Positions 1-10,300 of a DNA stretch of 64,000 nucleotides are shown here, one piece after another; within the stretch, counting starts at the first letter, position 1; every line of letters begins with the position of its first letter. The stretch covers positions 62,001 to 126,000 of the forward strand of contig NZ_JADBGR010000101.1 in the NCBI RefSeq assembly GCF_014892515.1. Direction: 5' to 3'. Made by a program: the position numbers and the translations under genes. The DNA comes from Myceligenerans pegani (GTDB lineage: Bacteria; Actinomycetota; Actinomycetes; Actinomycetales; Cellulomonadaceae). The notes below the pieces were generated by a model. It saw only the letters and a list, made by a program, of their open reading frames with translations, had not been told where the DNA came from and ran no database searches.

Positions 1-61
1 CCCGTGTGCCGACGGCCGGCACGAGTTCCGCGCCGGCCGCCAAGGCGAGGGAGGAAGCCGG

Positions 62-733
62 ATGTCAGTGACGACCGTGGGTCGGCAGCGCGCGATCAGG
101 CCTTCGTGGCAGGCACCCGAGCGTCCGGGAGACCCGGGCGACCACGAGGAGCCGAGCGACGCCGAGCTCTTCGACCGGGCCCGGGCCGGCGACGCGGCGG
201 CCATCGACCTCGCCTGGCGTCGCCACTACCCGTACGCCCTCATGATCGCCCGGCGCTACACCCGCGATGGCGCCGACGCCGACGACCTGGCGGCCGAGGC
301 CTTCGTCCGCATCCTGTCGTTGCTGCGCTCGGGCCGCGGCCCGCGGGAGTTCGCCAGGACGTATGTGGCGCGCACCGTGCGCAACATCGCCACCGACCGC
401 TCGCGCAAGAAGACCCTGCCGACCACCGTGATCGACGAGGCGCACGACGTGCCCTCGCGCGACGACACGGCGTCGACCGTCGTGTCGGCCCTGGAGCTCG
501 CCGACGTGCTGGAGGGCCTGGCCGCGTGCCCGCCGCGCCAGCGGTACGCCCTGGAGCGGACCGTGTTCGAGGGCGTCCCGCTGGCCACGGTCTCCGACGA
601 GCTGGGCATCTCCAAGAACGCCGTCGCCGCCCTGCTGGTGCGCACCCGCGAATCGATCCGGCGGTTCGTCGCGCGGCGCGTGCACGAGCGCGCCCGGGAG
701 GCGGCGGCCGCTACGCGGCCTCATCGGCGGTGA
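62..733 (+). CDS. Sigma-70 family RNA polymerase sigma factor (ECF-like)
   Basis: A 223-residue sigma factor that would direct core RNA polymerase to a small promoter set. Region 2 lies at about residues 35-110 (AELFDRARAGD, then DDLAAEAFVRIL and the basic TVRNIATDRSRKK stretch). Region 4 lies at about 155-205, with a helix-turn-helix around ELGISKNAVAALLVRTRESI. The ATG at 62 follows a GGGAGGA ribosome site. No anti-sigma gene is adjacent on the same strand, and the 3' end overlaps the convergent gene at 711-1484. Its neighbours, a second sigma factor fused to a surface domain and a giant sortase-anchored protein, suggest a role in cell-surface gene control. That role is inference from position; the family call is firm. 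Confidence 0.88.
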   Translation: MSVTTVGRQRAIRPSWQAPERPGDPGDHEEPSDAELFDRARAGDAAAIDLAWRRHYPYALMIARRYTRDGADADDLAAEAFVRILSLLRSGRGPREFARTYVARTVRNIATDRSRKKTLPTTVIDEAHDVPSRDDTASTVVSALELADVLEGLAACPPRQRYALERTVFEGVPLATVSDELGISKNAVAALLVRTRESIRRFVARRVHERAREAAAATRPHRR

Positions 734-1484
734 CCAGCCGGCGCAGTGCGCCCGGGTCCTCCGGGAGCGGCCGCACGGTGATCCGGACCGGTGACCGCAG
801 AAGACTCGAACCGTGCCGGGACGCACCGGTCAGCAGCGCACGGACACGTGCCACGGAGCTCGCGGTCCGCTCCGCGGGTTGCGACCAGCCCAGCACGACC
901 GCCAGCCCGTCGTCGTAGCCGACCGGGCAGTCGGCGTCGAACGCCGCCCGGACCGCCTCGCCCAGCAGCACGTCCCGTTCCCAGCGGGCGAGCCGCCCGA
1001 GGACGTCGTCCTGCAGGTCCGGGGCCGTCCTGCCGTCGATGATCACCAGGACGGGTGACCCGCCGCCGCGGGCGCCGTGCACGCCGGCCAGGGTGTCCTC
1101 CGCCCGTGCCAGGAACTCGTCGTGCCCGGGCAGTCCGCTCATGCCGCTGGACGCGGCACGGGCGGGCGGTCCGACGTCGGCGGTCTCCCAGCCGGCCGCG
1201 AACGCCAGGGTGACGGCCACGGGAAGGACCTCGGAGCAGGTCTCGAAGAGCACGCCGAGGTCGCGCAGCCCTTCGGTGACGCCGACGCCGGCGCGGGCAC
1301 GCGCCGCGCCCAGGGCGGCGGCGGGCGCCTCGGCCTCCAGGCCGCGCAGGACGGCCTCGGCGAGGCGGACGGCCGCGGGGGCGGACCAGTCCTCGGGCAT
1401 GCGCCAGCCGGCGGCGAGCGTGCGACTGCGCCATCGCGCGCAGAGCGCGCCGAGCGCGTCGTCGGGTGGGGGTGTCGTGTTCAT
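711..1484 (-). CDS. Degenerate GGDEF-like hypothetical protein
   Basis: A 257-residue soluble protein of uncertain function. The C-terminal half resembles a diguanylate cyclase fold: SGLPGHDEFLARAEDTLA sits where GGDEF proteins have their DxLTGLxNR entry motif, and VGYDDGLAVVLG sits where RxGGDEFAVLL would be. The catalytic GGDEF residues are absent, so it is probably not an active cyclase and may be a sensor or protein-binding relic. I chose the ATG at 1484 (MNTTPPPDD); a GTG at 1508 would add eight residues. Its end overlaps the convergent sigma factor gene by 23 bp. The GGDEF relation is inferred by eye and is tentative. Confidence 0.6.
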   Translation of the reverse strand: MNTTPPPDDALGALCARWRSRTLAAGWRMPEDWSAPAAVRLAEAVLRGLEAEAPAAALGAARARAGVGVTEGLRDLGVLFETCSEVLPVAVTLAFAAGWETADVGPPARAASSGMSGLPGHDEFLARAEDTLAGVHGARGGGSPVLVIIDGRTAPDLQDDVLGRLARWERDVLLGEAVRAAFDADCPVGYDDGLAVVLGWSQPAERTASSVARVRALLTGASRHGSSLLRSPVRITVRPLPEDPGALRRLVTADEAA

Positions 1485-1715
1485 CGCGAAGGTAGACGAC
1501 GAAATCACCCGGCGATGACGCCCGCAAGCCGGAACGCCGCGACTCCCCCGGGATCACCCCCCGGATCACCCCCACCGGTGATGCCTATTTAAGGCCATTC
1601 ACCCGTAACATGCTGCGAAATCAGGCACGCGCGTGACCCCAAGAGCTGGGGTCCGGACGGAGGCCGGCGGGGTCCCCGGCGCGCCGTCCCACCGCGACGT
1701 CAGGGGGTTCTGTCC

Positions 1716-4418
1716 ATGCTCGAGACGCCCGGTCCCGTACCGGCACACCGCCCGCCGACGACGGCGTCGGCGGCGACGGACGACCGCCTCCTGGCGGACC
1801 TCCGCGGAGGCCGGGAACAGGCCTTCGCCGAGCTCTACGCCCGGCACCACCGCACCGCGGCCGGTGTCGCCAGGAGGGTCGTGGGCAGCGGGCCGGCGGT
1901 CGACGACGTCGTCGCCGACTCGTTCACGGCGCTGCTGTCGGCGGTGCGGCGCGGGGGCGGGCCGTCGAGCAACGTCCGGTCCTACCTGCTGACCACGGTG
2001 CGCAACACCGCCGTCGGGTACCTGCGGGCGCGGGAGCGGGCGATCCCCGCCGAGGCGGACGTGATCGACCGTCCCCACCACGATCCCGACGGGCTGGTCG
2101 GGGCCGACGACGAACAACGCGTCCGCCGGGCGTTCGCCGCCCTCCCGCCACGCTGGCGCCGCGTGCTGTGGTACGTGGACGTGCACGAGCTGGCTCCCGC
2201 GCACGTCGGCCCGCTCCTGGGGATCTCGCCCAACGCCGTGTCGTCGCTCGCCCGCCGGGCACGCGAGCGCCTGCGGCGCGAGTACCTGCAGGCCCACCAG
2301 GACCGCGTGGCGCCGGGCTGCGAGGACTACGCGCCGCATCTCGCCCGGTTCGTCGAGCAGGCGCTGGCCGCCCCGGTGCAGCGCCGCCTCGAGGTGCACG
2401 TGCTGGCGTGCGCGCCCTGCTCCACCGCCGTGGAGCAGATGCGGGACCTCAAGAGCCGCATGCGCGGCATCCTCCTGCCCGTCGGGCTCGCGACGGCCGC
2501 CACCGTCGCACCGCTCCGCACCCGCCGCGCCCGCGCCCGGTCCCGGGCGGGGACGGCGGCCGGAGCGCTCAGCCCGGCCGCCGCCCTGGCACTCGGCCGG
2601 CGATGGTGGTGGTCACGTCCGCGGGACAAGCGGCCCGTGCTGCTCCTCGCCACTCCGGCGGTCGCGCTTGGCCTCCTCCTCATCGCGTCGCTGGTCACGG
2701 CCCCCGAGGCCGGGGATCTCGGGGCCCGCGCCGACTCCCCGCCGACCGCCGCGCCGCCGCCCGGCGCACCGACACCCGACGCGGTGGGGCCGGACGACGC
2801 CGAACCCGACCGGGGCGAGCGCGACCAGCGCGACCCCGAGGAGGACGGCCCCGGTTCGCGCGAGCCCGATCCGGACGGTCCCGGCCCGGATGATCCCGGC
2901 CCGGATGATCCCGGCCCGGATGATCCCGGTCCGGAGCAGTCCGCGCCCGATCGGTCGCGTCCCGCGGCCACGCCACCCGGCACGGACGACACCGGCCCCG
3001 GTCCCCCGGGACCCGGACCCGACCACCCGGAAGGCCCCGGTCCGCCGACACCGGGCCCCCCGGACGAGACGCCCCCACCCGGGACCGATCCGCCGGACCC
3101 CGATCCGACCGAACCTCCGCCGGACCCCGAACCGCAGGTCGTCCAGGTCGCGCACGACGACCTGGGCGACCTGGTGCCCGGCCGCGCCGGCGTGCTCGGC
3201 GCCACCGTGACCAACCCGAACCCGGGTGCCGTCGGCCCCGTGACGGTCGACCTCGCGCTCCCGGCCGGGATCGAGCTCGACACGGCCCACGCGGCACGCG
3301 CCGCCTCCGCGTGGACCTGCGCCGATCCACCCGGCTCGGACGGGCCGAGCTGCACGGTCGGCACGATCGCGGGAGGCACGGCCGCCACGCTGCTGGTGCC
3401 GGTGCTGGTCGCGACGGACGTGCCCGAGGGCGCGGCCGCGGTGCGCCTGGACGTCGGCGGGGACGACGTCCAACCTACCGGCGCGGACCTGGCCGTACCG
3501 GTGAGCGTGAGCCCGCTCGCCGCCCGCTACGTCGCCACGGGAGACGTCGGCGTGGCACAGGCCGGCGCGCCCGTGCTGCACTGCGCCCCGTCGGCGCCGG
3601 GCTGCGCGTCCGCGGCCGCGGGGACGGCCACCGGGGGTGCGCTGAACAACAACGGCTGGACCATGGCGCCCGTGGACGCCCTCGGGACCGGGACGAACTC
3701 GTCCACGGCCGAGCTCGACCTCCCGGAGGGATCCGAGGTCGTGGCGGCCCGTCTCTACTGGGCGGGGAGCTGTGCCGGCGAGGTGGGGCCGGTCCGGCTG
3801 GCCCCTCCCGACGGTGAGCTCGCCGCCGTCGGCGAGACCGCGGACCTGGCGGTCGAGCGGTCTGGGGAGGCCTATCAGGCGGGTGTCGACGTGACCGACG
3901 TCGTGCGCGCCGGGGGCGCCGGAACCTGGGCCGTCGCCGACGTGTGCGCGATCCCGGGCGACGGCCGGTGGGCGGGCTGGGCGCTCGTCGTCGTGCATCG
4001 GAGCGCCACTCCGGACCCGGCGGCCGCCGGGCTCGCGATCGTCTACGACGGGTGGATGGGCGTGACGCCCGATCAGACCCCGCGGTTCGCCGCGGCGGGC
4101 CGCCCGGGCACCGCCGTCCGCGTCGGCGTCGTGGCGTGGGACGGGGACCGGGGCGCCGACGGGAACCGGCTGCTGCTCGACGGCGCGCCGCTGGTGCCCC
4201 TGCGGTGGGACGGCTCGGCCCCCGCCGGCCCGGGCTCTCCGCACGGCGCGTTCGACTCGACGGCATGGGGCTCGGGATACGCCAACGCGCTGGGCGTGGA
4301 CGTCCGGCCCTTCGCCCCGGCCACGCTGACCGGCCCGCGCGCCGAGATCACCGCGGCCACCGACACGGACTACTACACGATCGGGGCCGTCACCGTCGTG
4401 ACGGGGTCGGACCCCTGA
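1716..4418 (+). CDS. ECF sigma factor fused to zinc-binding, transmembrane and extracellular DUF11-like domains
   Basis: A 900-residue multidomain protein. Residues 25-105 are sigma region 2 and 130-190 region 4 (LLGISPNAVSSLARRARERL). Residues 200-245 form an anti-sigma-like zinc motif with H228, C232 and C235 (HVLACAPC). A hydrophobic helix at about 306-328 should cross the membrane. A Pro/Asp/Gly-rich linker (330-475) follows, then a DUF11-like beta domain (475-600) and a C-terminal extracellular domain with LYWAG and WTMAPV-type motifs typical of actinobacterial surface proteins. One chain therefore carries a transcription factor inside and a sensor or adhesin outside. Known ECF groups carry C-terminal extensions; proteolytic release of the sigma part is inference. 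It is convergent with the LuxR gene, 12 bp away. Confidence 0.85.
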   Translation: MLETPGPVPAHRPPTTASAATDDRLLADLRGGREQAFAELYARHHRTAAGVARRVVGSGPAVDDVVADSFTALLSAVRRGGGPSSNVRSYLLTTVRNTAVGYLRARERAIPAEADVIDRPHHDPDGLVGADDEQRVRRAFAALPPRWRRVLWYVDVHELAPAHVGPLLGISPNAVSSLARRARERLRREYLQAHQDRVAPGCEDYAPHLARFVEQALAAPVQRRLEVHVLACAPCSTAVEQMRDLKSRMRGILLPVGLATAATVAPLRTRRARARSRAGTAAGALSPAAALALGRRWWWSRPRDKRPVLLLATPAVALGLLLIASLVTAPEAGDLGARADSPPTAAPPPGAPTPDAVGPDDAEPDRGERDQRDPEEDGPGSREPDPDGPGPDDPGPDDPGPDDPGPEQSAPDRSRPAATPPGTDDTGPGPPGPGPDHPEGPGPPTPGPPDETPPPGTDPPDPDPTEPPPDPEPQVVQVAHDDLGDLVPGRAGVLGATVTNPNPGAVGPVTVDLALPAGIELDTAHAARAASAWTCADPPGSDGPSCTVGTIAGGTAATLLVPVLVATDVPEGAAAVRLDVGGDDVQPTGADLAVPVSVSPLAARYVATGDVGVAQAGAPVLHCAPSAPGCASAAAGTATGGALNNNGWTMAPVDALGTGTNSSTAELDLPEGSEVVAARLYWAGSCAGEVGPVRLAPPDGELAAVGETADLAVERSGEAYQAGVDVTDVVRAGGAGTWAVADVCAIPGDGRWAGWALVVVHRSATPDPAAAGLAIVYDGWMGVTPDQTPRFAAAGRPGTAVRVGVVAWDGDRGADGNRLLLDGAPLVPLRWDGSAPAGPGSPHGAFDSTAWGSGYANALGVDVRPFAPATLTGPRAEITAATDTDYYTIGAVTVVTGSDP
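2880..2934 (+). repeat. 15-bp in-frame tandem repeat encoding PGPDD
   Basis: Three exact copies of the 15-mer cccggcccggatgat, at 2880-2894, 2895-2909 and 2910-2924, plus a partial fourth. They encode PGPDD repeats in the wall-spanning linker of the sigma-fusion protein. Such coding repeats can change copy number by slippage without breaking the frame and so alter linker length. Confidence 0.9.
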
Positions 4419-4430
4419 CCCGCCGCCGGG

Positions 4431-7133
4431 TCATCGGGCGGCGCGGCCCCGGAACCGGGCCCGGACGATCGGGTCCAGCAGGCCCAGCTCCTGGGCCCGC
4501 TGGAGCGCCGCCGCCCGGTCGTGCACGCCGAGCCGCCGGTAGACCTCGCGGATCTGCGTCTTGACCGTGTTGTGCGACACGAAGGACTCGCGGGCGACCT
4601 GCGTGGAGGTGAGGCCGTCGGCCAGCCGGTGCAGCACCACGAGCTGCCGGTCCGGGACGACGACGAACTCGACGGGGACCGGGGTCCTCCGGCGTCGCAC
4701 GACCTCGTCGAGCGGCTCACCGGCGGGCCGGTGCTCGTCCCCCACGCCGGAGAGCAGCGCGTGCGCCGAGACCCACCAGAACGGCAGCGCCCCGCCCGCA
4801 CGCTGGGCCAGCGCCTTCGCACGGGCGAACTCCCGCCGGGCGCCGTCGGCGTCGTCGAGCGCGCCACGCGCCTCGGCGGCGATCAGGGAGGACTCCAGGC
4901 GCAGGCCCACCATCGGCGTCTCCCCGAGCGCCCCGACGCCGGCGACCGCCTGCAGCGCCTCCCGCGGCCGCTCCCGGGCGAGCAGGACGCGACCGTCCAC
5001 GAGCGCGCGCACCGGGGACGGCGGGGCCACCGTGTCGGCGATCAGCGCGGCGTTCGTGCCCCGGCCGAGCGACAGGTACAGGCGCACGAGGTCGAGCGCG
5101 ATCAGCGGCGGGATCCGCGGGTCGCCGTCCCCGTCCCCCTCCGAGGGCGCACGTCCGCGCTGCGCGAGTGCGTCGCGCAGCAGGCCGACCGCGAGGTCCT
5201 CCTGCGACCGCAGCGCGGCCAGCACGGCCTCCACGTGCAGGCCGCAGAACCACAGGTCCGTCGTCCCGGCCTCCCGTGCCGCGCCGTGCAGGGGCGCAGG
5301 CAGGTCCTCCTCGAACCGTTCGAGCCGGACCAGCGCCGAGACCAGCGCCGGCGGATCGCCGATCGCGTGCCGCCACCAGCCGGGCGGTTCGGGGAGATTG
5401 CCGGCCTCGGCCGACCAGTCGACCGCCGCACGGACGTCGGAGTCGAGCGCATGGACGAGGGCGGCCGTCTCCGCCGCCGCGGCGGCGAGGGCGAACGCGC
5501 CACCGGCCAGCGCGGCGTGGTACGCGTTCTCCGCGTACCGCAGCGCCTCGTGGAGTTGCCCGGCCTCGGCAGCGGAGACGGCCGCCTGGAGACCCACCAG
5601 CGTCTGCTCGACCGCGGGTCGCCCGTGCGCCGACCGCAGCCATTCGCGGGCCGCCGTCAGGGACTCCTCGGCGCGCCCGGCCCGCCGGAGCCGGGCGGCA
5701 CGCACGAACGTCGCGAGCCCGTCCTGCTCGCCCCCGGCGTCCGCCGCGGTCGCGCCGTCGCCGGGCCGCCCCGGGGCGCGCCGCGTGACCGACAGCAGCG
5801 CCCTCAGGTCGGCCGGAACGCCCCGGGCCGCAGCCGACGACACCGCTGTCCACAACGATTCGTGGAGCGTGGCGTCCTGCCCGTCCAGGATGTTCGTCCA
5901 CACGCGCCGCTGGAGGCCGTCCACGAGGTCCGCGTCGCCCGCCTCCAGCGCGACCAGCAGGGCGCCGCGCACGTCGCCCTCCGCCTCACGGCGTCGCGCG
6001 ACACGGCCGGCCCGGCGCCGCAGGTCTTCCGGCTCCCGGCCGTGGGCGTAGTCCAGCAGGGCGCGACGGACCGACGGCGCCACGGCGAGGATGCCGTCGG
6101 GCGAGGCGGGGTCGCGCAGGACGACTCCCGTGTCCAGGAGGCGGTCGACCAGGGCGCGGGTGTCCGCGGGTGACAGCGCTCCCCTGTCGTCGAGGTCGCC
6201 GAGGCGGAACCGCTCCGCGATGCTCGCCTCGAGGAGCAGCTTGATCGCCTCCTCCGGCAGCGCGCTCCGCAGGCACGCGGCCCGGCGGGCCGCGGCCACC
6301 GCGGCGACGAGGGCGTCGGTGACCTGTTCGCCGGCGGCACTCGCACGGGCGATGTCGTCGAGCGCCGGGTACACGACGGCCGGCCAGCCCGCGGTCGCCG
6401 CGACGAGCGTGCGGGCCTGCGGATCGGTGATCGTCACTCCGAGCTGCGCGGCCGCCGCCCGCGCCTCGTCGGGGCGGACCGCGAGGTCACGCAGCGTGAG
6501 CTCGAGGCGATGACCGTCACCCGTGGCGCGATCCGCCGGGCCCTCCCACGATCCGCCGCCGGGTCCGCCGTCGAGTCCGGGGCCGAGCCCGGCGTCGAGC
6601 GGCCAGCCGTCGAACGAGGGCGCCGTCCCTGGCAGCGGTGTCGCCGTCAGGGCCACGACGCGTCCGGTACGCAGCAGCCGGGCGACCCGGTCGAGGTAGG
6701 ACAGGGCCGGACCCGACGTCCGGCCGAGGCGGTCGACGACGAGCACCGCCTCGTGCCCGTCGAGGGCGGACGCGACGTCCTCGGCGCTCCCCGAGGCGAG
6801 CGCCGCTCGTCCGGTCAGGTGCGCGAGTCCCGCCACGGCACGCCGGCCGAGCGCCGTGCCGTTCACGGCGCCGGCGACGTCGAGCCAGACGACGGGCGTG
6901 CCCTCCTGGATGCGCCGGCGGGCCCAGAGCGCGACCGCCGTGCCCCGGCCACTGCCCCACGGCCCGCGCATCGCGACGAGCCGCACCGAGCCGCCCGGCC
7001 GCAGCGCGTCGTCGAGCAGGCGCTCGATCGCCGGCCTGCGCAGAGCACGTCGCGACGGCACGGGGATCCGGCCGGCGGCGCGCCGGAGCGCCGGGAACGG
7101 ACGCTCTGTCGGCCGGAGCGTCCGGCTATCCAC
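4431..7133 (-). CDS. Large LuxR-family (STAND/MalT-like) transcriptional regulator
   Basis: A 900-residue regulator. The N-terminal quarter is an ATPase-like NTP-binding module whose P-loop reads GPWGSGRGT at about residues 57-65, with arginine in place of the usual Walker A lysine, so ATP use may be altered. A hydrophobic VLVVDRLG strand could serve as Walker B. The middle is an alanine-rich helical repeat region of TPR/MalT type. The C-terminus (about 820-885) is a LuxR helix-turn-helix containing STQVARESFVSHNTVKTQI. The GTG start follows GGGAGGGGG. It lies directly downstream of the surface-protein gene, behind a strong terminator, and is a plausible regulator of that gene or of the sigma fusion; that link is inference. 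Confidence 0.85.
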   Translation of the reverse strand: MDSRTLRPTERPFPALRRAAGRIPVPSRRALRRPAIERLLDDALRPGGSVRLVAMRGPWGSGRGTAVALWARRRIQEGTPVVWLDVAGAVNGTALGRRAVAGLAHLTGRAALASGSAEDVASALDGHEAVLVVDRLGRTSGPALSYLDRVARLLRTGRVVALTATPLPGTAPSFDGWPLDAGLGPGLDGGPGGGSWEGPADRATGDGHRLELTLRDLAVRPDEARAAAAQLGVTITDPQARTLVAATAGWPAVVYPALDDIARASAAGEQVTDALVAAVAAARRAACLRSALPEEAIKLLLEASIAERFRLGDLDDRGALSPADTRALVDRLLDTGVVLRDPASPDGILAVAPSVRRALLDYAHGREPEDLRRRAGRVARRREAEGDVRGALLVALEAGDADLVDGLQRRVWTNILDGQDATLHESLWTAVSSAAARGVPADLRALLSVTRRAPGRPGDGATAADAGGEQDGLATFVRAARLRRAGRAEESLTAAREWLRSAHGRPAVEQTLVGLQAAVSAAEAGQLHEALRYAENAYHAALAGGAFALAAAAAETAALVHALDSDVRAAVDWSAEAGNLPEPPGWWRHAIGDPPALVSALVRLERFEEDLPAPLHGAAREAGTTDLWFCGLHVEAVLAALRSQEDLAVGLLRDALAQRGRAPSEGDGDGDPRIPPLIALDLVRLYLSLGRGTNAALIADTVAPPSPVRALVDGRVLLARERPREALQAVAGVGALGETPMVGLRLESSLIAAEARGALDDADGARREFARAKALAQRAGGALPFWWVSAHALLSGVGDEHRPAGEPLDEVVRRRRTPVPVEFVVVPDRQLVVLHRLADGLTSTQVARESFVSHNTVKTQIREVYRRLGVHDRAAALQRAQELGLLDPIVRARFRGRAAR

Positions 7134-7339
7134 TCAACCCCCTCCCGTCGCGGGACAGGGGACGGGCGGCTGCACACGCTCTCGGTCGACACCATCGATC
7201 ACACTCGGATAAGACGGCACGCGGGAGAGGACGTGTCGGGTGACCTCCGTCACAGTGCGGCGGCCGCCTGTCTCCGTGCCCGCCCCGGCACGCCGTCGCA
7301 CACGTCGATCACGGGCGGGGTGAGGTGGGGACAGGCATG

Positions 7340-7388
7340 CGAAAGCCCTGCCCGCAGCTGAGGCGAGTGGCTGCGGACAGGGCTTTCG
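7340..7388 (-). terminator. Strong stem-loop terminator after the surface-protein gene
   Basis: Arms 7340-7358 and 7370-7388 pair almost perfectly: 18 of 19 positions match, starting CGAAAGCCCTG. The loop is 11 nt. The hairpin starts 12 bp past the stop of the giant surface-protein gene, on the minus strand. The remaining 7134-7339 holds no gene and should contain the LuxR promoter. Confidence 0.85.
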
Positions 7389-7399
7389 GTCTCGGGGCG

Positions 7400-10300
7400 T
7401 CAGCCGGTGCGGCGTCGGCGGTGGGCGATGATCAGGGCGGCCGCACCGAGCAGGATCAGGAGCGCCGCTGCCGCGACGATCCAGCCGATGTCGGTCCCCG
7501 TGGAGGCCAGGGGCGGCGGGTCGCTCGGCGTGCCGGGGTCACCGGGCTGGTCGCCGGGCTCCGCCGGGGCGTCGGGCGGCGGGAGCGGGGCGCAGTCCGT
7601 GTCGGTCTGCTTCCCGCCCGTCTCGTCGGTCAGGGTCGCTGCGTTGTTCAGGCCCTGCTCGACGAGGTTCGACCCGGGCGGTGCCGTGCAGGCCGGCGAG
7701 CCGGTGCCGTCCGCACCCACCTCGCCGAACCGCGACGGGACCTGTGCGATCACGGTGACCCGGTAGACGTGCGGGGCGTACCCCTCGTCGTCCAGGCCGC
7801 CGATCCGCACGCCGGTGGCGATGCGCTGATCGCCCTCACCGTCGAACCCCGGGTTCGGTGTCACCCCCTCGGGGCCGGTGACCTCGACGTCCCGCGGCGT
7901 GACGACCGGGGCGAAGAGCAGCTCGTCGTCCAGGTCGTAGGTGGTCGGCTCGGTGCCGACGTTGCCGACGGTCAGGTCGTAGACCACCTTCCAGGTGCCG
8001 CCCTCCGCCGGCTTCGCCGAGACCAGGGCCTTGTCCAGGGTCGGCTTGCCGGGACGCACGCATTCGTCGTCGGAGCCCGTGATCCCGTTCCAGGTCACGT
8101 CGGCCACGTTGGCGAGGGCCCCGGCCACGGTCCCGCGGTCGGTGGTGCAGCCCGCCGTGCCGGACAGCTCGACGTCGCCCAGGTCCGCGGCGTAGCGCAC
8201 CGTGACCCGGTAGGTGTGCACCACCGGGGCGTCCGTGGCCTCGGCGATGGGCTGGTCCGTCACGATCCGGGGATCGCCCGTGCCGTCGAACCCGGGGTTG
8301 ATCCCGACGGGGTCGGGCGCGTCGGTGGTCACCTCCTCGACGCCGACAACCGTCACCCCCTTGCCGGGCGCGAGGGTGTCGTCGAGGTCGTAGGTCCCGG
8401 CGCCGGGGCCCCGGTTGGTGACCGTGACCTCGTAGGTCGCGTCGTACACGCCGTCCCGGCCGGCGACCGGCGTCACCGCGCCCGCGAGGGACTTGGCGAC
8501 GTCGATCAGCGGCAGCGGCGCGCACGCGTCGTCGTCCCGCGTCTCGCCGTTGTGCGTGAGTTCACCGACGTTCGCGAGACCACCGGTCCCGCCGGACCCG
8601 GGTTCCGGGCACTCGAGCGTGCCCGGCGTGACGACCGCCTCGTCGAGCGAGACGACCACCCGCACCTGGTAGGTGTGGCTGTCCCCGGCGGGCAGCGCGA
8701 CGTCGGTGGCGACGACGTTCTCGTCGGCGCCGTCCGCGCCCCGGCCGGTCCAGCCCGCCGACGGCGTGACGCCGTCGGGCGCGGTCGTCACCGCGGCGGA
8801 CTCGACCTCGATCCCGTCCCCGTACCGCAGCCGGTCGCTCAGGTCGTAGTCGCCCTCGGCCGCACCCGTGTTGGTCGCGACCAGGTCGTACGTGATCGTC
8901 CACGTCCCGTCGCCGTTCGGCGTCGGGCCGTCGCCGATGGTCTTGTCGACGTCGATCAGCGGCAGGGTCGGGCATACCTCGTCCTCGCCCACGATCCCGT
9001 TGTGGTCCAGCAGCGTGCCGTTGGCCAGGCCGCCGCTCTCGCCCGACCCGGGAGGCGGGCAGACCAGGGTGCCGGGGTCGATCGTCTCCTCGTCGAGCGA
9101 GACGACGAGCTCCACCCGGTACGTGTGCGTCGCACCCGCGTCCAGGCTCGCCCCGGTGGCGATCAGGTTCTCGGCCGCGTCGGGCGCATCACCCAGCCCG
9201 GTCCAGCCGGCCTCGAGCGTGACGCCGTCCGGACCCGTCACGTCCTTGGCGACGACGTCGACGCCGTTGCCGAGGCGGAGCCGGTCGTACACGTCGTACG
9301 CGCCCCCGGCCTCACCGGTGTTCTCCGCGACGACGTCGTACACGACCGTCCACGTGCCGTCACCGTTCGGCGTCGGGCCCTCCGACACCGTCTTGTCCAC
9401 GGTGATGTACGCGACCGTCACGCACGCCTCGGCGTCGTCGGTCAGCTCGTTGTGCTCGATCCGCGCGGTGTTCGACAGGCCGCCGTTCTCACCCGGCTCG
9501 GCCGAGCACGGCGTGATCACGGGGCTGCCGTCCTCGTCGTCCACCGACAGGACGACCTCCACCTGATAGGTGTGGCTCTCACCCGCGGGCAGGTTCACCC
9601 CCGTGGCGACGACGTTCTCGGGCGCGTTCTCGTCGGCGCCCAGGCCGGTCCAGTCCGGTGACGCCGTCACGCCGTCGGGCGTGGCGACGACCTCGCCGGA
9701 TTCGATGACCAGGTCGCCGTCCGCCGTCATCCGGTCGGTCACGTCGTACTCGCCGTCGGCCCTGCCGGAGTTCTTCGCGACGATGTCGTAGGTGACCGTC
9801 CACGTGCCGTCCCCGCCCGGCACCGGGCCCTCGCTGACGGACTTGGTGATGTCGATCGACGGGATCGGCGCGCAGGCCTGGTCCTCCTCGACGGCACCGC
9901 GCTCGTCCGTCAGCGCGGAGGTGTTGTTGAACGCCGTGTCCGAGTCGTCGCCGTCGGCGCCGCACGCGGTCGGGTCGTCGGCGCCGCCCGCGCCGGGCAC
10001 CTGGAGCGGCACCTCGGCGATGACGGTCAGCTCGTAGGTGTGCGGCGCGTAGCCGTCGTCGTCGTTCCCGGCGAGCGGTACCCCGGACGCGATCGTCAGG
10101 TTGCCCTGACCGTCCCAGGCGGGGTCGGCGAGCGTCACGCCGTCGGGGGACGACGTCACCTCGGCCGACTCGATCGTCGCCTCCTCGGTGAAGTGCAGCT
10201 CGTCGTCCAACGAGTACGACGTCGACGCCGCGCTCACGTTGGACACCTCGATCCCGTACACGACCTCCCAGCGGCCGTCGCCGATCGGCGTGGCCGAGAC

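Noticed and set aside
2880..2934. Tandem 15-bp repeat considered as a CRISPR or regulatory array
   Set aside because: It has no spacers, stays in frame and encodes PGPDD units in a Pro-rich linker, so it is a coding repeat.
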